Shown here: positions 6,566-8,883 of the stretch, in pieces | How positions within the stretch are numbered: the first letter of the stretch is position 1 | Layout: each line of letters opens with the position of its first letter | Assembly: GCA_045119035.1 (NCBI GenBank) | Contig: JBGVCU010000031.1 | Span: 1 to 8,883 of the forward strand | Length of the DNA stretch: 8,883 bases | Source of the DNA: CAYVQA01 sp045119035 | GTDB lineage: Bacteria; Bacillota_I; Bacilli_A; ML615J-28; CAG-313 | Reading direction: 5' to 3' | Notes under the pieces: generated by a model | What the model was told of the DNA's origin: nothing | Databases searched by the model: none | What the model saw: only the letters and a program-made list of their open reading frames with translations | Position numbers and translations under genes: made by a program

Positions 6566-6955
6566 ATGAACACTAGAGAAATTGCAGATTTATATAAATT
6601 AGCCATCACTAAAACAATTTATAGTTTCGGTAATTATTCTGATTACACAGAAAAACAGCAAGAGGTTCTGGAAGACCTAAATACCAAACTTGAGAGACTT
6701 GAAGAAATTGAAGATTATGACGAGTTTGACAGATCCACTGATGAGGCGATCGCTGATGTTGCTGAAAGATTTGCTGAAGATATAAGCGACATTATTGATT
6801 TAGATGAAGATACAGAATTTGATAAAGATTATGATGACGGTAGATATGAATTAGATGGTAAAGAATACCGGGTTGTGTGCATTCCAAGTGATGAGTGTTA
6901 TGGGTGGACAACTATTGGATACACCAAGCATACAATGTGGACTGACTTAGTTTAA
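6566..6955 (+). CDS. Acidic unknown protein, 129 aa
   Basis: No family is recognised. ATG 6566 follows GGAG (6553-6556), part of the repeated GGAGATTT leader. Residues 1-44 look helical. Residues 45-100 contain about 26 Asp/Glu in 56 positions (for example DLDEDTEFDKDYDD), giving a strongly negative surface. The C-terminus (YRVVCIPSDECYGWTTIGYT) is more hydrophobic and looks folded. Phage proteins this acidic are sometimes DNA mimics that inhibit DNA-binding host defences, but nothing here proves that; an acidic linker or a metal-binding region is equally possible. The 39-base gap to the next gene contains a small hairpin. Confidence 0.8.
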   Translation: MNTREIADLYKLAITKTIYSFGNYSDYTEKQQEVLEDLNTKLERLEEIEDYDEFDRSTDEAIADVAERFAEDISDIIDLDEDTEFDKDYDDGRYELDGKEYRVVCIPSDECYGWTTIGYTKHTMWTDLV

Positions 6956-6972
6956 AGGGCTAAGAAGCCCTT
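6955..6972 (+). promoter_or_regulatory. Intercistronic hairpin
   Basis: AAGGGCT (6955-6961) pairs with AGCCCTT (6966-6972) around AAGA. It starts at the upstream gene's stop and ends six bases before the next ribosome site. No T run follows, so it is more likely an mRNA-stabilising or processing hairpin than a terminator. Confidence 0.5.
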
Positions 6973-6992
6973 ATTACAGGAGATTTTGAATT

Positions 6993-7442
6993 ATGACATC
7001 AGATGATTTTGAATTAGCTGTAAATGAACTGATCCACATGAAAGGTAAGGCACCTGACGAAGAGATGCTTGAACACAAGATTAAAGAAATTAAAGCAGGC
7101 TATAACATGGCACTTGAAGTAGAGAAAGAAATGAAAGACTCAGCAGTTTTTACATATACAACTATTCCTGAGGCGATCTCATACATCCTGAATAAGGCAA
7201 ACACAATGAATATGACTTGTGAGCTTGACTCAACTTATAATCGTTTACGCATTAACAGAGCAGTTTGTGGAGTTAAATCTCAGATTGACGTTACTTATTC
7301 TAATAATTGTCAAATGTGGACTGTTGAAGCTAAACTTGACCATGATCAGTTCACCTCTACATACGATGGAAAATATGGCAGTGGAATGTTGAAGGCTACT
7401 GTAGAGAATCTGTTAGAGGTATTTAGACGATTTATACGATGA
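6993..7442 (+). CDS. Unknown protein, 149 aa
   Basis: No family is recognised. ATG 6993 follows AGGAG (6978-6982) in the repeated leader. The N-terminal 60 residues are charged and helical (MTSDDFELAVNELIHMK, HKIKEIKAGYNMALEVEKEM). Residues 60-149 suggest a small alpha/beta domain: a helix (PEAISYILNKANTM), strands (CELDSTYNRLRINRAV, QIDVTYSNN, WTVEAKLD) and a closing helix (KATVENLLEVFRRFIR). It has three cysteines without zinc-site spacing and no signal or membrane segment. It lies between the acidic protein and the BspA-like gene and is presumably co-expressed with them. Confidence 0.8.
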   Translation: MTSDDFELAVNELIHMKGKAPDEEMLEHKIKEIKAGYNMALEVEKEMKDSAVFTYTTIPEAISYILNKANTMNMTCELDSTYNRLRINRAVCGVKSQIDVTYSNNCQMWTVEAKLDHDQFTSTYDGKYGSGMLKATVENLLEVFRRFIR

Positions 7443-7479
7443 GCTTCTTGAAGAACCATAACATTAAGGAGATTTTATT

Positions 7480-8031
7480 ATGCCATATACACATTTTCTA
7501 AAGACCATTACACCAAAAAGCACAAAAGCACTAAGAGAAATTATTGAGAAGACAATTTACGACCAGGGTTATAATTGTAACTTAAACTTTATAGATACAT
7601 CTTTAATAACTAATATGAGTGAGTTGTTCGCTGGGTCAAAATTCAACGGAGATATTAGTGAGTGGAACGTATCTAATGTTTTAGATATGAGCGGCATGTT
7701 TGAGGACTCTGAGTTTAATGGAGACCTTTCAAAATGGAACGTATCTAATGTTTTAAGCATGGCTAGTATGTTTGAACGCTCTGTTTTCAACGGGGATATC
7801 AGTGCTTGGAATGTTTCAAAAGTTATAGATATGAAATGGATGTTTGAAGATTCTGTTTTTAACGGCGACATCAGCAAGTGGAATGTCTCTAATGTTTTAG
7901 ATATGCGATGGATGTTCTGTAATTCTAAATTTAATGGAGATATTTCAGGTTGGAATGTTCGTAATGTTAAAGAGATGGATAATATGTTTCGCTGGTCACC
8001 ACTTGAACGTAATGAGCCTGATTGGTATTAA
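7480..8031 (+). CDS. BspA-like leucine-rich repeat protein (DUF285), 183 aa
   Basis: Residues 55-174 are five 24-residue units of the pattern FNGDIS-x-WNVSNV-x-x-M-x-x-MF, the BspA/DUF285 repeat (PF03382), preceded by a partial unit (INFIDTSLITNMSELF-like, about 36-52). Units 1-4 are highly similar and unit 5 is a diverged cap (SGWNVRNVKEMDNMF), after which the protein stops. DUF285 repeats fold as a leucine-rich-type solenoid and are common in surface proteins of mycoplasmas, spirochaetes and gut bacteria, where they bind other proteins or host surfaces. Here there is no signal peptide or lipobox, so it is cytoplasmic or part of the virion, perhaps in a binding role. ATG 7480 follows AAGGAG (7466-7471). 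Residues 1-35 are a short charged N-terminal helix region. Confidence 0.93.
   Translation: MPYTHFLKTITPKSTKALREIIEKTIYDQGYNCNLNFIDTSLITNMSELFAGSKFNGDISEWNVSNVLDMSGMFEDSEFNGDLSKWNVSNVLSMASMFERSVFNGDISAWNVSKVIDMKWMFEDSVFNGDISKWNVSNVLDMRWMFCNSKFNGDISGWNVRNVKEMDNMFRWSPLERNEPDWY
7642..8001 (+). repeat. Five 72-bp tandem repeats coding for DUF285 units
   Basis: Units begin at 7642, 7714, 7786, 7858 and 7930, each exactly 72 bp with no indels. Units 1 and 2 share a run reading TGGAACGTATCTAATGTTTT; unit 4 is close, units 3 and 5 differ mostly at silent or variable positions. The even phase would allow unit gain or loss without frameshift. Confidence 0.9.
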
Positions 8032-8106
8032 GGAGATTTTGATAATCTTAAGATAAATGATACAGAATTTAAGTGTATGTTTAAGAGTATTCAGGATTGC
8101 ATATAA
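8032..8106 (+). pseudogene. Start-less small gene remnant behind an orphan ribosome site
   Basis: AAGGAGATTTTGAT at the end of the BspA-like gene copies the operon's leader, but where ATTATG should follow there is ATAATC, so no ATG is in place. The sequence is then open in the frame of the BspA-like gene for 24 codons after its stop (GDFDNLKINDTEFK then CMFKSIQDCI) and ends at TAA 8104-8106. It may be a decayed gene, the lost C-terminus of the upstream gene, or a tiny ORF from ATG 8077. Weak evidence overall. Confidence 0.3.
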
Positions 8107-8115
8107 GAGGATTTT

Positions 8116-8232
8116 ATGTCAGTGACACCTAAAACTGAAGATACAGAATCAAAATTTAAAGATATAAAACTAATTAACGGTAATTGTTTAGACATTTTAC
8201 AAATAAACATCCAGAAAGATATGTCCCTTTAG
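8116..8232 (+). pseudogene. Truncated DNA methyltransferase N-terminus, interrupted by tnpB element
   Basis: ATG 8116 follows AGAGGA (8105-8110). The protein begins MSVTPKTEDTESKFK and then DIKLINGNCLDIL, matching the start of many DNA adenine/cytosine methyltransferases (IKLxNGDCLEIL just before the DPPY region). After about residue 28 the match ends and the frame runs into the hairpin of the right tnpB element, stopping at TAG 8230-8232 in its loop. The break falls at TTTAC (8196-8200), next to the conserved element edge AAATAAAC. I infer a methyltransferase gene split by the insertion; the rest of it could lie beyond the element's right end. The assignment rests on a short segment. Confidence 0.5.
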
Positions 8233-8240
8233 GGACATAT
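8219..8240. repeat. Left-end hairpin of right tnpB element
   Basis: ATATGTCCCT (8219-8228) pairs perfectly with AGGGACATAT (8231-8240) around TT. It corresponds to the hairpin at 353-374 with paired substitutions. There is no T run directly after it, so it is not a classic terminator. Confidence 0.8.
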
Positions 8241-8282
8241 ATGAATGGATGTATTTTAAATTTTTTTTTTAAAAAAAATATG

Positions 8283-8311
8283 TTTATTTTTCTTGAAATA
8301 TGTATTATAAT
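8283..8311 (+). promoter_or_regulatory. Promoter of right tnpB, weak -35
   Basis: A perfect TATAAT lies at 8306-8311, 35 bases before the TTG start; 17 bases upstream is only TTTATT (8283-8288). The -10 matches that of the left copy, whose -35 is the better TTGATT. Confidence 0.45.
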
Positions 8312-8346
8312 TATTTTAGATAACAAATTGATAAAGGTATTATAAA

Positions 8347-8883
8347 TTGAAAAATAAAATTTCTGAGAAAAATATCAGAGGTTTAGTGTTAACACTAAAG
8401 CCTGATAATGCTCAGAAATTACTTTTAGACAAACATTTAAATGGTACCAGATTCATTTATAATCAGTATGTTGAAGAATATTTAAAAGCTATTAAAGAAA
8501 ATAGACTTCCAAATTATAAGGATTATCAAGACCTACGTGCGAAGCACGAATTTCTTAAAGGTTCTTATTCATGGACTATTCAACAGGTTCTGTGTAAATT
8601 TGTACAGACAAATAAAATTAATAGATCTAAAAGATCAAAAGATCAAAAAGTAGGATTGATTAAATTTAGATCTAAAAAATCCCATTCAGATTATTTTTAT
8701 AGTAATAATATAAAATTTTCGTATAATCATGACTGTAAGTCTGAATCTTACGTTTATATTCCAAAGGTAGGAAAAGTTCAATTCAGATGTAAAAATATTA
8801 AATCTGAACTTTTAAACGGCAAAATTAAATCAGCAGTAGTTAAAAGATCTAAAACAGGAGAATATAAAATTTCATTATGTATT
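8347..8883 (+). CDS. tnpB: TnpB (IS200/IS605 OrfB) RNA-guided nuclease, N-terminal 179 residues, right copy
   Basis: The start is TTG 8347 with AAAGG (8333-8337) nine bases upstream; an in-frame stop at 8332 rules out anything much longer. Visible TnpB landmarks are GLVLTLKPDNAQKLLLDKHL and RFIYNQYVEEYLKA (N-terminal helices), WTIQQVLCKF (about 75-84), KFRSKKSHSDYF (about 106-117), YIPKVGKVQFR and GKIKSAVVKRSKTGEYKISL (the wedge/beta-barrel region before the RuvC part). The frame is open to the window's end, so the RuvC DED residues, zinc finger and 3' guide-RNA region are outside. It is an IS605-group tnpB with no tnpA seen. The first 67 codons match the left copy without gaps at 82 percent, and nothing so far suggests decay. 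Confidence 0.92.
   Translation, partial: MKNKISEKNIRGLVLTLKPDNAQKLLLDKHLNGTRFIYNQYVEEYLKAIKENRLPNYKDYQDLRAKHEFLKGSYSWTIQQVLCKFVQTNKINRSKRSKDQKVGLIKFRSKKSHSDYFYSNNIKFSYNHDCKSESYVYIPKVGKVQFRCKNIKSELLNGKIKSAVVKRSKTGEYKISLCI
8382..8399. repeat. 18-bp perfect palindrome inside tnpB
   Basis: TTTAGTGTTAACACTAAA is a perfect palindrome within codons 12-18. Outside it, TCAG (8375-8378) and CTGA (8402-8405) can extend the pairing with a small bulge. The left copy keeps the central 16 bp at 152-167. Confidence 0.7.

Larger units (their letters stand above)
8201..8883 (+). mobile_element. IS200/IS605-group element, right copy (left end plus tnpB, 3' end outside)
   Basis: It shows the same order as the left copy in opposite orientation: edge AAATAAAC (8201-8208), hairpin (8219-8240), T10-A8 tract (8261-8278), TATAAT (8306-8311), TTG-started tnpB. 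The start at 8201 is inferred from similarity to the left copy and from where the methyltransferase-like frame breaks. The preceding TTTAC is a plausible target pentamer for this group, but the left copy does not show the same one. Confidence 0.65.

Noticed and set aside
7442..7456. Hairpin TTCTT/AAGAA after the 149-aa gene
   Set aside because: Only five A/T-rich pairs with a one-base loop, and no T run; too weak to call.
7642..8001. CRISPR-like array
   Set aside because: The 72-bp periodicity is in frame and codes for DUF285 units with no unique spacers between identical repeats.

Overview
This window is AT-rich and densely coding. Every gene in the middle lies on the + strand, with strong Shine-Dalgarno sites (GAGGAA or AAGGAG) and UAA, UGA and UAG all used as stops. 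I read it as part of a large bacteriophage genome, or less likely a prophage or phage-like plasmid, infecting a low-GC bacterium that uses Shine-Dalgarno initiation. The main evidence is a T4 gp61-like zinc/Toprim DNA primase and an anaerobic ribonucleotide reductase NrdD, set among short unrecognised genes with four-base overlaps or short gaps. The host cannot be named from this sequence; UGA stops argue against a mycoplasma.

Layout. (1) 1-390: the 5' part of a tnpB gene on the - strand, with its promoter and a left-end hairpin of an IS200/IS605-group element. (2) 446-1660: a 404-aa unknown protein behind a strong sigma70-type promoter, followed by a 14-codon ORF and a terminator. (3) 1774-5985: a replication and nucleotide block containing a 64-aa protein, the primase, a protein with an internal duplication, a coiled-coil protein and NrdD, closed by a strong terminator. 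(4) 5986-6316: a non-coding gap with a 13-bp-stem nested inverted repeat. (5) 6317-8031: an accessory operon of four small genes, three of which share a GGAGATTT leader; the last encodes a BspA/DUF285 repeat protein with five 24-residue units. (6) 8032-8232: a start-less gene remnant, then a gene that looks like the first 28 codons or so of a DNA methyltransferase, cut off by a mobile element. (7) 8201-8883: a second tnpB element, pointing right.

The most informative structure is the pair of tnpB elements. They are homologous (55 of 67 comparable residues identical), lie in inverted orientation and point away from each other around about 7.8 kb of phage genes. Each has a 22-nt hairpin upstream of tnpB with 10-bp arms. 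The arms differ between copies at paired positions, so pairing is preserved, as expected if the fold is what is recognised. No tnpA is visible.

The primase and NrdD fit together as replication and dNTP supply in an anaerobic host. No NrdG activase lies in the window, so NrdD would need one encoded elsewhere in the phage or by the host.
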